Positions 21,498-28,046 of a stretch of 28,046 bases of DNA are shown in pieces. The notes under the pieces are model-generated. The model was not told the DNA's origin, did not search any database, and saw only the letters and a program-made list of their open reading frames with translations. Positions within the stretch are counted from its first letter, which is position 1; every line of letters starts with the position of its first letter. Origin of the DNA: CALJIC01 sp039805565 (GTDB lineage Bacteria; Chloroflexota; Chloroflexia; Chloroflexales; Roseiflexaceae); NCBI GenBank assembly GCA_039805565.1, contig JBDLTZ010000328.1, positions 1 through 28,046 of the forward strand, read 5' to 3'. A program made the position numbers and the translations under genes.

Positions 21498-22680
21498 CGA
21501 GGGCCGCCCTCCCCACCATCTCGAGGGCCGCGTCGTCGTTCGGCGGGTGGGTCAGTCCAGCGCGGGCATCGCGGAAGTAGCGCTCGAGCGGCAGGCGGCG
21601 GGTGATGCCGAAGCCACCCGCGATCCGCAGCGCCTGGTCGGTGGCGGTGGCGGCGGCGTTGGTGCACAGATACTTCGCGGTGGCCACCTCCGGCGACATC
21701 CGCTCACGCAGATCAGGGCGCTCGACCCAGCGGCGGGCGGTCTGATGGAGCACAGCGCGCGCAGCGGCGAGCGGGATCTCGATCTCACCCACGTGGCGCT
21801 GGATGTTGGGCAGCGTAGCGATCGGGCGGCCGAGGGCGGTGGGGACGCGGGAGCGGGCGTAGGCGCGGATGGCGTCCGACGCGGCCTGGCCGATGCCGAG
21901 GTACACGGCGCTGAGGGTGAGCGCGAACCAGGCCAGCGATACCGGCGACTTATTACTGAGGACGGGGGCCTGCCCCACCGGCTGGCGGTCCACCACGCGG
22001 TCCTCGGCCACGAACACGTCCTCAAGCACCACATCGTAGCTGCCGCTGGTGCGCAGGCTCAGCGCGTCGGACCAGGTGTCCTCCAGGTGCAGGCCGGGCA
22101 CGCCGCGCTCGATGATCACGTTGGCGGTGGCGCCCAGGGGGGCGTCGTCTGCGGGTGGGAGCGCGACGCTCACCACGAAGTAGCGCAGGGCCGGGGCCAT
22201 GCTCACGAAGAGCTTGCGCCCGGTGACCCGGTAGCCGCCCTCCACAGGGGTAGCGGCGGTGGCGGGCAGGCCACCGCGCGAGGGGCTACCCAACTCAGGC
22301 TCGGTGGCGGCGGCGTTGATCAGCGCGCCCTCCTCGGCGATGGCGCGGCAGACCTCGGCGAACAGCGGCTCGGGCCAGGCGCGGGTCTCGCGCAGGCGGC
22401 CGATCATGTGCACGGTCATATCGACCGCCATGGCGGTGCCGCCGTCGCCGCGGGCCAGGTGCTCCTGCGCCAGCACCAGGTCGAGCAGGTCGGCGCCCTC
22501 ACCGCCGTACTCGGTGGGGACCACCAGGCGCAGGTAGCCGGAGGCGGCCAGGTCGGCGTAGTTCTCCTGCGGGAAGGCTCCGTCGCGGTCGCACAGCTCG
22601 GCGCGGCGGGCGAAGCGCGCGGCCAGGTCGTCGGCCAGGGCGACGACCCGCTGCTGGCGCGGGGTGAGGGTCTGGTGCAT
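21490..22680 (-). CDS. Acyl-CoA dehydrogenase-like flavoprotein lacking the catalytic Glu
   Basis: This 396-residue protein has the acyl-CoA dehydrogenase fold: an N-terminal helical domain (LRLVVPTEYGGEGADLLD), a middle beta-domain (INAAATEPELGSPSRGG, GGYRVTGRKLFVS) and a C-terminal helical domain (IAGGFGITRRLPLERYFRDARAG). Where dehydrogenases have the catalytic YEGTxE, it reads THPPNDD (377-383), so the usual base is missing. This pattern is typical of the DszC-like flavin-dependent monooxygenase branch and of uncharacterised relatives, so it may be an oxygenase rather than a dehydrogenase. The start ATG has only a weak purine-rich site; a TACAAT box lies about 40 nt upstream. Its stop codon lies within heptamer repeat DNA. 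Confidence 0.88.
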   Translation of the reverse strand: MHQTLTPRQQRVVALADDLAARFARRAELCDRDGAFPQENYADLAASGYLRLVVPTEYGGEGADLLDLVLAQEHLARGDGGTAMAVDMTVHMIGRLRETRAWPEPLFAEVCRAIAEEGALINAAATEPELGSPSRGGLPATAATPVEGGYRVTGRKLFVSMAPALRYFVVSVALPPADDAPLGATANVIIERGVPGLHLEDTWSDALSLRTSGSYDVVLEDVFVAEDRVVDRQPVGQAPVLSNKSPVSLAWFALTLSAVYLGIGQAASDAIRAYARSRVPTALGRPIATLPNIQRHVGEIEIPLAAARAVLHQTARRWVERPDLRERMSPEVATAKYLCTNAAATATDQALRIAGGFGITRRLPLERYFRDARAGLTHPPNDDAALEMVGRAALES

Positions 22681-22825
22681 CGAGGTCTCTCTAGCTCTGC
22701 CTCTCTCACAACGGCGGTATTGTACACGGCTTAGGGCCTGTGGATCTCGCCGGATCTGCACGTCAACAGCGCGGGGACGGCGCTCCAACCCTTCACGCCG
22801 GAGGCAGTGCCGCGCACCACCCTAG

Positions 22826-22854
22826 TTGCGCTGCCCGCCGAGATGCGGCACAAT
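22826..22854 (+). promoter_or_regulatory. Candidate promoter of the small membrane protein / aldolase operon
   Basis: TTGCGC (22826-22831), a 17-nt spacer and CACAAT (22849-22854). The leader would be about 40 nt with GGAGG at 22890-22894. A divergent TACAAT (22724-22719, minus strand) may serve the acyl-CoA-dehydrogenase-like gene. Confidence 0.45.
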
Positions 22855-22903
22855 CGCCCCGCGAGGCCACTGTCCGGCCCGCACGTACTGGAGGCAACCG
22901 AAC

Positions 22904-23089
22904 ATGCGCAAGCAGCTGCGGGGTGTCGCCACCGCCCTGGCGCTCGCCCTCACCCTCTGGCTGATCTTTGACCGGCTGCGGATCGTGATCCTAGTGAGCA
23001 TCCCGTGGTGGGGCTTCCTGATCATAGCTGTGCTACTATTTCTGGCCATCGACTACCTCATCAGCCGCATCTTTGACAGGACTCCATAG
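22904..23089 (+). CDS. Small two-helix membrane protein, unknown function
   Basis: This 61-residue protein starts with a basic end (MRKQLR), has a first helix at about 8-22 and a second, longer one at about 27-54 (IVILVSIPWWGFLIIAVLLFLAIDYLI), with charged DRLR between and DRTP at the end. GGAGG lies 9 nt before the ATG. It ends 2 nt before the aldolase/SDR gene, so the two are cotranscribed and possibly translationally coupled. I recognise no family. Its good ribosome site and strongly hydrophobic composition support a real gene. Confidence 0.75.
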   Translation: MRKQLRGVATALALALTLWLIFDRLRIVILVSIPWWGFLIIAVLLFLAIDYLISRIFDRTP

Positions 23090-23091
23090 CC

Positions 23092-25065
23092 ATGCGAAGC
23101 CTCTGGAACGAAGACGGCGCGTCCCGCCGCGCGGGCGACCTGGCGCTGCGGGTGTACTCCTCGCGGCTGCTGGGCAGCGACCCGGCGCTGGTGCTGCACG
23201 GCGGCGGCAACACCAGCGTCAAGACCACCGAGCGCAACCTGTTCGGCGAGGAGGAGCAGATTCTGCATATCAAGGGCAGCGGCTGGGACCTCGGCACGAT
23301 CGAGGCGGCCGGGTTCGCGCCCGTGCGCCTGGCCCCGCTGCTGCGCCTCGCCACGCTCGACGCGCTCTCCGACGCGCAGATGGTGAACGAGCTGCGCGGC
23401 GCCATGACCGACGCCGCCGCGCCCACGCCGTCGGTCGAGGCCATCCTGCACGCCGTGCTGCCCCACCGCTGGGTGGACCACACCCACGCCGACGCGCTGA
23501 TCGCGCTGATGGGCCCCCACGGCGCGGAGGAGCGGGTGCGCGAGGTCTACGGCGACTCGGTGGTGGTGATCCCGTACGTGATGCCGGGCTTCGCGCTGGC
23601 GCGGCTGGTGGCGCGCATGTTCCCTGAGCAGGCCCACGCCGGCACCCGCGGCATGGTGCTGCTCAAGCACGGCCTGTTCACCTGGGGCGCAACCGCGCGC
23701 GAGGCCTACGAGCAGCACATCGAGCTGGTGACGATGGCCGAGGACTACCTGCGGGCCAGGGGCGCCTGGGACGTGCCCCACCCCGCGCCGCGTGAGGTGG
23801 CGGACCCGATGCGGCGCCTCGCGCTGGCCGCGCTGCGGCGGGAGATCTCGAACGCCGCCGGCTTCCCGCTAGTGATGGCCGCCCACGACGACCCGCAGGC
23901 GATGGCGCTCGCGCGGCACCCGGACGTGGATACCCTGGCGACGCAGGGCTGCGCCACGCCGGACCACGTGATCCGCACCAAGCGCGTGCCGCTGGTGGGG
24001 CGCGATGTGGCGGGGTACGCGGAGGAGTACCGCGCCTACTTCGCTCAGCACGCGGCGCTCAGCGCGCAGCCTCTGGCGATGCTCGACCCCGCCCCGCGCG
24101 TGGCGCTGGACGCGGAGCTGGGGCTGCTGACCGTGGGGCGCACGGCGCAGGACGCGGCGGTGGTGGAGGACATCTACCGCCACACGATCGACATCATCCT
24201 GCGGGCTGCGGCGCTGGGCGGCTACGAGGCGCTCCCGCCGCGCGACCTGTTCGAGGTAGAGTACTGGGAGCTGGAGCAGGCCAAGCTGCGGCGCGCGGGC
24301 AGGCCGGCGGCCCTGGCGGGCGAGGTGGCGCTAGTCACCGGCGCGGCCTCGGGCATCGGGCGGGCCTGTGTCGAGGCGCTGCGGGCGCGCGGCGCGGCGG
24401 TGGTGGCGCTCGACGTGAGCCCCGAGGTGGCGGGCCTGGCGCGGCGCGATGTCCTGCCGCTGGCGTGCGACGTGACCGATTCGGCGGCGCTGGAGCGGGC
24501 GCTGGAGCGGGCGGCGCGGGCCTTCGGCGGGCTCGACGTGCTGGTGCTCAACGCGGGCGTCTTCGGCCAGAGCGCGCGGATCGCCGAGCTGGCGGACGGC
24601 GAGTGGGAGCGAGTGCTGCGGGTGAATCTGGACGCCAACCTGGCGCTGATGCGGCTGGCGCACCCGCTGCTCAAGCTCGCGCCGCGCGGCGGGAGGGTGG
24701 CGGTGATCGGCTCGAAGAACGTGCCGGCGCCGGGGCCGGGCGCGGCGGCCTACTCGGCCTCCAAGGCGGCCCTGACGCAGCTCGCGCGCGTGGCGGCGCT
24801 GGAGTGGGGCGCCGACGGCATCCGCGTCAATGTGCTGCACCCCAACGCCGTGTTCGACACCGGCATCTGGACCGAGGAGGTGCTGGCGGCGCGCGCGGCG
24901 AGCTATGGGCTGACGGTGGAGCAGTACAGGCGCAACAACGTGCTGCGGGTGGAGGTCACGAGCCGCGACGTAGCCGAGCTGGCGGCGGAGCTGTGCGGAC
25001 CGCTCTTCGCCAAGACTACCGGCGCGCAGATCCCGGTGGACGGCGGCAACGAGCGAGTGATCTAG
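23092..25065 (+). CDS. Bifunctional class II aldolase / short-chain dehydrogenase (RhaD-type)
   Basis: This 657-residue cytoplasmic protein fuses a zinc-dependent class II aldolase (residues 1-400) to a short-chain dehydrogenase (405-657). The aldolase part has HGGGNTSVK at the start, zinc ligands His130 and His132 in DHTHADAL, and a third His193 in LLKHGLFTWG. The SDR part has the NAD motif TGAASGIG (416-423), NAG (487-489) and the catalytic set Ser541, Tyr554 and Lys558 (YSASK). This architecture is known as bifunctional rhamnulose-1-phosphate aldolase/lactaldehyde dehydrogenase: the sugar phosphate is cleaved to DHAP and lactaldehyde, then oxidised or reduced. No rhamnose isomerase or kinase is adjacent, so another substrate is possible. 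Confidence 0.9.
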   Translation: MRSLWNEDGASRRAGDLALRVYSSRLLGSDPALVLHGGGNTSVKTTERNLFGEEEQILHIKGSGWDLGTIEAAGFAPVRLAPLLRLATLDALSDAQMVNELRGAMTDAAAPTPSVEAILHAVLPHRWVDHTHADALIALMGPHGAEERVREVYGDSVVVIPYVMPGFALARLVARMFPEQAHAGTRGMVLLKHGLFTWGATAREAYEQHIELVTMAEDYLRARGAWDVPHPAPREVADPMRRLALAALRREISNAAGFPLVMAAHDDPQAMALARHPDVDTLATQGCATPDHVIRTKRVPLVGRDVAGYAEEYRAYFAQHAALSAQPLAMLDPAPRVALDAELGLLTVGRTAQDAAVVEDIYRHTIDIILRAAALGGYEALPPRDLFEVEYWELEQAKLRRAGRPAALAGEVALVTGAASGIGRACVEALRARGAAVVALDVSPEVAGLARRDVLPLACDVTDSAALERALERAARAFGGLDVLVLNAGVFGQSARIAELADGEWERVLRVNLDANLALMRLAHPLLKLAPRGGRVAVIGSKNVPAPGPGAAAYSASKAALTQLARVAALEWGADGIRVNVLHPNAVFDTGIWTEEVLAARAASYGLTVEQYRRNNVLRVEVTSRDVAELAAELCGPLFAKTTGAQIPVDGGNERVI

Positions 25066-26798
25066 CTCGGCCGACCGGGGCGAAGCGCGATCCCTCCCGA
25101 GAGCGGCGGCGGCGCGGGGGCCCACGGCAGCCCCAGGTTACCGAGGTTGCCCCTGCGCCCCACCGCGGCCAGCCGCTCGAGGCTGAAGACACGCGCCAGG
25201 GTCTCCTCCTCGTACACAAGGCTCATGGCGTCGTACCAGCTCAGCCCGTCGCGCTTCTCGAAGTGCCAGTACTCGAGCGCCAGCGGCTCGCTGCGCCAGT
25301 CGAACGCCTCACGCTCCTGCGCGGCGATGCGCCCCCAGCCGTGCTGCGCGGCCAGCTCAGTAAAGTCCACGAAGTAGCCGGGCGGCGGCGGGAGCAGCGT
25401 GCGCGAGCCGGTGTTGAACACCGGGGCGAACAGCGGCGCGCCCTGGGTGCCATCCTGACGGGCGGCCCGCAGGTAGAGGCGCCAGAAGAGCCGCCCGCTG
25501 CGCCACTCGGGGGTGATGAATAGCACCTGCCGCCCGCCCGCGCTGTAGTCAAACAGCGTGTCGAAGGCCCGCCCGGCCTTGTGCCAGCTGGTGTAGGACG
25601 AGGTGCCGCTGCTGAACTCCACCGCCCGGCTGGCCTCGCTCAGACGCGCCAGGAAGTCGTGGCCGCTGGCCTCGATCACCGCCCGCCGCAGAGCCATGAA
25701 CGAGGGCTGCACCGCCTCGGCGAGCCGCGGCATCCCGCCCGAGCGCACGTCCCCCAGGCCGGCGAAGCCGCGCGGGATGGCCGAGAGGTCAGGCCGCACC
25801 GCCGGGACCGGCAGCGGGCGCCCCTCCTCCACCCGCAGCCCTGCGGTGCGCGGGGCGGTGGCGCGCGGGCTCCAGGCAGGCTCAGCGTAGCCGTGCGTGC
25901 TCGCCACCACGAAGACACCCGACTCGACCCCCGGCGCCGTCAGCAGCACCCCTTGCCGCGAGCCAAAACCGCGCCCCGGCGTGCGCCACACGCTGACCGC
26001 CAGCAGACCGCCGCTCGGTGTCCAGGCGGGGTCCTGCAGGCTGCGGTTCTCGGGCCCCGCCCGCTCCTCAAGGCGCGTCAGCAGGTTCAGCACGTGCAGG
26101 TTCCCGCTCCCCTCGCGGTCAGACACAAAGGCAACCCGCCGCCCGTCCGGCGCCCAGGCCGGCGAGCTGTCCGGCGCGGGGTGATCGCTGAGGTTCTGCG
26201 GCTCCCCCGAGGGCCGCCCGTCGCGCAGATCGAGCCGGTAGACCTCCTGGTTGCCGTCGCGCCAGGAGGTGAAGGCGATGCTCGTGGCGCCGGGCGCCCA
26301 GGCCGGCTGTGAGTCGGCCGCCGCGTTGTCTGTCAGGCGCTCCACCGCGCCGCTCGCCACGTCCAGAGTGTACAGCTCCAGGTTACCGTCGCGGGTGCTG
26401 GCGAAGGCGACCCGGTCGCCGCGGGGGCTCCAGGCAGGGTCGCCGTCGTAGGCCGGGTGGTCGGTGAGGCGCCGCAGCCCCGAGCCATCGGCGCGCACCA
26501 GGTACAGGTCCCAGTTCGCGTCACGGCGGCTGGCGAACACCAGCCGCGTGCCGTCGGGCGACCACGACGGGCTCCGGTCGGGCGCGGGGTCGCCGGTGAG
26601 ATTGACCACCGCCTCGCCGGCCAGGTCGCTGCTGAAGATGTCTGTGGCACCGTCCGCACCACGCGAGGCGGCAAAGGCGATCCGCCCGAGCGCAGGGGCG
26701 GGTGCGGCGGGCGCATCGGGCGGGATCTCGGGGCGCGGCACGGCAGACACGGCGGGCGCGGTGAGCGCGAGCGCGAGCGCGAGGAGCAGCAGTCGCAT
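25062..26798 (-). CDS. TolB-like beta-propeller protein with C-terminal M15-like peptidase domain
   Basis: This 578-residue secreted protein has a signal peptide (1-19, cut near VSA) and five or more PD40/TolB-type blades (about 38-310), each with a phrase like DGDPAWSPRGDRVAFASTRDGNLELY. After a linker, the last 200 residues carry SWHKAGRAFD (404-413) and LEYWHFE (508-514). These match the SxHxxGxAxD and ExWH signatures of M15 D-Ala-D-Ala carboxypeptidase/VanY-like metallopeptidases, so His406, Asp413 and His512 would bind zinc and Glu509 act as base. The peptidase assignment is from motifs only. It may trim peptidoglycan outside the membrane. Its stop overlaps the stop of the convergent aldolase gene in CTAG. 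No clear ribosome site; a good promoter lies upstream. Confidence 0.85.
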   Translation of the reverse strand: MRLLLLALALALTAPAVSAVPRPEIPPDAPAAPAPALGRIAFAASRGADGATDIFSSDLAGEAVVNLTGDPAPDRSPSWSPDGTRLVFASRRDANWDLYLVRADGSGLRRLTDHPAYDGDPAWSPRGDRVAFASTRDGNLELYTLDVASGAVERLTDNAAADSQPAWAPGATSIAFTSWRDGNQEVYRLDLRDGRPSGEPQNLSDHPAPDSSPAWAPDGRRVAFVSDREGSGNLHVLNLLTRLEERAGPENRSLQDPAWTPSGGLLAVSVWRTPGRGFGSRQGVLLTAPGVESGVFVVASTHGYAEPAWSPRATAPRTAGLRVEEGRPLPVPAVRPDLSAIPRGFAGLGDVRSGGMPRLAEAVQPSFMALRRAVIEASGHDFLARLSEASRAVEFSSGTSSYTSWHKAGRAFDTLFDYSAGGRQVLFITPEWRSGRLFWRLYLRAARQDGTQGAPLFAPVFNTGSRTLLPPPPGYFVDFTELAAQHGWGRIAAQEREAFDWRSEPLALEYWHFEKRDGLSWYDAMSLVYEEETLARVFSLERLAAVGRRGNLGNLGLPWAPAPPPLSGGIALRPGRPS

Positions 26799-26834
26799 AG
26801 GCAGTGGTCTCTGGTGGTAGCCGGACTGATTCGC

Positions 26835-26863
26835 AGTATAGCGAAGCGCCCGCGCCCTGTCTA
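26835..26863 (-). promoter_or_regulatory. Sigma70-type promoter of the propeller/peptidase gene
   Basis: TAGACA (26863-26858), a 17-nt spacer and TATACT (26840-26835) read on the minus strand. The start would be near 26828, giving a leader of about 30 nt. Confidence 0.65.
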
Positions 26864-26987
26864 CGGCCCCGGCGCGCCGCCGGATGAGGGGAAGATGAGA
26901 GCAGCGCGGGGCGAAAGATTCCCCGCCGGAAGGGGACAGGCGCACCGGCGCGCGGGGATCATGCACCTGTTGCCGCGCCGCGCCGCG

Positions 26988-26996
26988 TGCTACCAT
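26988..26996 (+). promoter_or_regulatory. Extended -10 promoter of the SPFH protein gene
   Basis: TGCTACCAT at 26988-26996; a TTGCCG lies 15 nt upstream of the -10 hexamer, shorter than usual. The leader would be about 30 nt with AAGGAG at 27021-27026. Confidence 0.5.
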
Positions 26997-27032
26997 CGCC
27001 GCAGATGCCGGATTAGCCATAAGGAGCCACCG

Positions 27033-28031
27033 ATGCAGCGGAAGCTCTACTCTCAGTCGCCCGACCCGCCCACCTCGCAGCAGCAGATGGCGCGAGGCAC
27101 GCCGATCGTGTTCGGGCTCGGGCTCGTCATGATGGTCGCCGTCGGCATCGCGATGAGCTCGTTCACCATAGTCAACGCGGGCACGCGCGGCGTGGTCACG
27201 ACGTTCGGCCAGATCACCGGGGTGCGGAGCGAGGGCCTGCACTTCAAGATGCCCTTCATCACCAACGTGACCACGGTGAACATCCGCACGCAGCGCTACG
27301 AGGCCACAGCCTCGGCCGCGTCCCAGGACCTCCAGATCGTCTCGACACAGGTGGTGCTGAACTACCGGCCGGACCCGCAGCAGGTAGAGACGCTGATCCG
27401 CACGATCGGGCCGGATTTCGTGCCGGTAGTCGTCGAGCCGGCGCTGCAGGAGGCGCTCAAGGCGGCCACGGCGCAGTTCACCGCCGAGCAGCTCATCACG
27501 CAGCGGCCGCAGGTCTCCGAGCGCATCAAGCAGGTGCTTGAGGAGCGGCTCACCCCGCGCGGCGTGGTGGTCGAAGACCTCTCGATCACTGACTTCAGCT
27601 TCAGCGACGAGTTCCGCCGCGCGGTGGAGCAGAAGCAGGTGGCGCAGCAGGACGCGCTGCGCGCCGAGGAAGAGCTGCGTCGCGCTCAGATCGAGGCCCA
27701 GCAGCAGGTGGCGCGTGCAGAGGCCGAGGCCCAGGCGCGCATCGAGGTGGCGACGGCCGAGGCCGAGGCGCTCCGGCTCCAGCGCGAGGTGATCTCGCCT
27801 GAGCTGCTGCAGCTGCGCTTCATCGAGCGCTGGAACGGCATCATGCCGCAGTTCATGACCGGCGATGAGGCGGGCCTGATGCTGACGGTGCCGGCGCCCA
27901 GCGGCACGCTGCCCGAGACCACGCTGCCCGCGGCGCCGAACGTGGCCCCGGCACCGCCGAGCGCTCCGGCTGACCCAGGGAGCGGCGAGACGCCCTCCGC
28001 GCCAGCCAGCGGTGAGGCATCAACCCCGTAG
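27033..28031 (+). CDS. SPFH/prohibitin-family membrane protein
   Basis: This 332-residue protein belongs to the SPFH (stomatin/prohibitin/flotillin/HflKC) family, which forms membrane microdomain cages and often modulates membrane proteases. A single transmembrane helix at about 24-46 is followed by the prohibitin-type opening NAGTRGVVTTFGQITGV and GLHFKMPFI. The SPFH domain runs to about 205, and a long Ala/Glu/Arg/Gln coiled coil to about 255 (EEELRRAQIEAQQQVARAEA). The C-terminus is an unstructured Pro/Ala/Ser/Thr tail of about 50 residues, longer than in typical prohibitins. AAGGAG lies 6 nt before the ATG. No NfeD partner precedes it; the downstream gene is outside the window. Confidence 0.93.
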   Translation: MQRKLYSQSPDPPTSQQQMARGTPIVFGLGLVMMVAVGIAMSSFTIVNAGTRGVVTTFGQITGVRSEGLHFKMPFITNVTTVNIRTQRYEATASAASQDLQIVSTQVVLNYRPDPQQVETLIRTIGPDFVPVVVEPALQEALKAATAQFTAEQLITQRPQVSERIKQVLEERLTPRGVVVEDLSITDFSFSDEFRRAVEQKQVAQQDALRAEEELRRAQIEAQQQVARAEAEAQARIEVATAEAEALRLQREVISPELLQLRFIERWNGIMPQFMTGDEAGLMLTVPAPSGTLPETTLPAAPNVAPAPPSAPADPGSGETPSAPASGEASTP

Positions 28032-28046
28032 CGTAGGCGCGGGTTC

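Noticed and set aside
22732..22860. Possible coding remnant (frame reading GLWISPDLHVNSAGTALQP)
   Set aside because: The frame has very GC-rich third positions, but so does random sequence here; no family is recognised and the stretch overlaps the promoter of the next gene.
26457..27032. N-terminal extension of the SPFH protein
   Set aside because: It overlaps the propeller gene antisense; AAGGAG and the helix position support the ATG at 27033.

Overview
The window is high-GC chromosomal DNA holding about 20 protein genes, one tRNA gene and two gene remnants, in small transcription units on both strands. Several features suggest a Chloroflexota bacterium, perhaps close to Roseiflexus/Kouleothrix: lipoproteins with long Pro/Ala/Glu/Thr linkers, a remnant of an LGFP-like 'QYFERARxExHP' wall-type domain, a membrane-anchored spermidine-synthase-like protein, methylmalonyl-CoA epimerase next to acyl-CoA dehydrogenase-like genes, and a bifunctional aldolase/SDR. 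This placement is inferred from protein style; no 16S gene is present. I see no phage, transposase, CRISPR or defence system.

Layout. 1-3.3 kb: an iron-type ABC substrate-binding lipoprotein (minus), a divergent aldehyde dehydrogenase (plus) and a remnant domain. 3.3-7 kb, all minus: Nudix hydrolase, ruvA, a single-pass membrane protein, a HAD phosphatase and a deoxynucleoside kinase. 7.2-8.8 kb: acyl-CoA dehydrogenase (plus), then a truncated secreted-domain gene (minus). 8.9-10.3 kb: nucleotidyltransferase and GNAT pair (minus). 10.4-12.5 kb: GH42 beta-galactosidase (plus). 12.6-15.2 kb: tRNA-Gly(CCC) (minus) and a large membrane/spermidine-synthase-like protein (plus). 15.3-18.2 kb: rpsO then pnp (minus). 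18.3-22.7 kb, minus: an acyl-CoA-dehydrogenase-like gene, methylmalonyl-CoA epimerase, a flippase-like membrane protein and an Ig-fold lipoprotein. 22.9-25.1 kb: a tiny membrane protein followed by a class II aldolase/SDR fusion (plus). 25.1-26.8 kb: a TolB-like propeller with an M15-like peptidase domain (minus). 27-28 kb: an SPFH/prohibitin protein (plus).

The genes do not form one pathway. Repair (ruvA), translation/RNA decay (rpsO, pnp, tRNA) and nucleotide metabolism (kinase, Nudix) lie beside carbon and acyl-CoA metabolism and sugar use (GH42, aldolase/SDR). Promoters seem to fall into two kinds: TTGACA-like boxes with exactly 17 bp to the -10, and extended -10 (TGnTAnnnT) promoters with no visible -35.

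The most unusual signal is a family of degenerate 7-bp tandem repeats. I found seven loci. Most are built as a forward array, a spacer and a reverse-complement array. They sit at gene ends, and some have entered coding sequence: an in-frame insertion of about 60 codons in the 784-residue membrane protein, the signal peptide of a lipoprotein, the N-terminus of the flippase gene, and the stop codon of an acyl-CoA-dehydrogenase-like gene. A second family of short GC-rich hairpins (GGAGGGGC-3nt-GCCCCTCC) occurs three times, once exactly where a gene is truncated.
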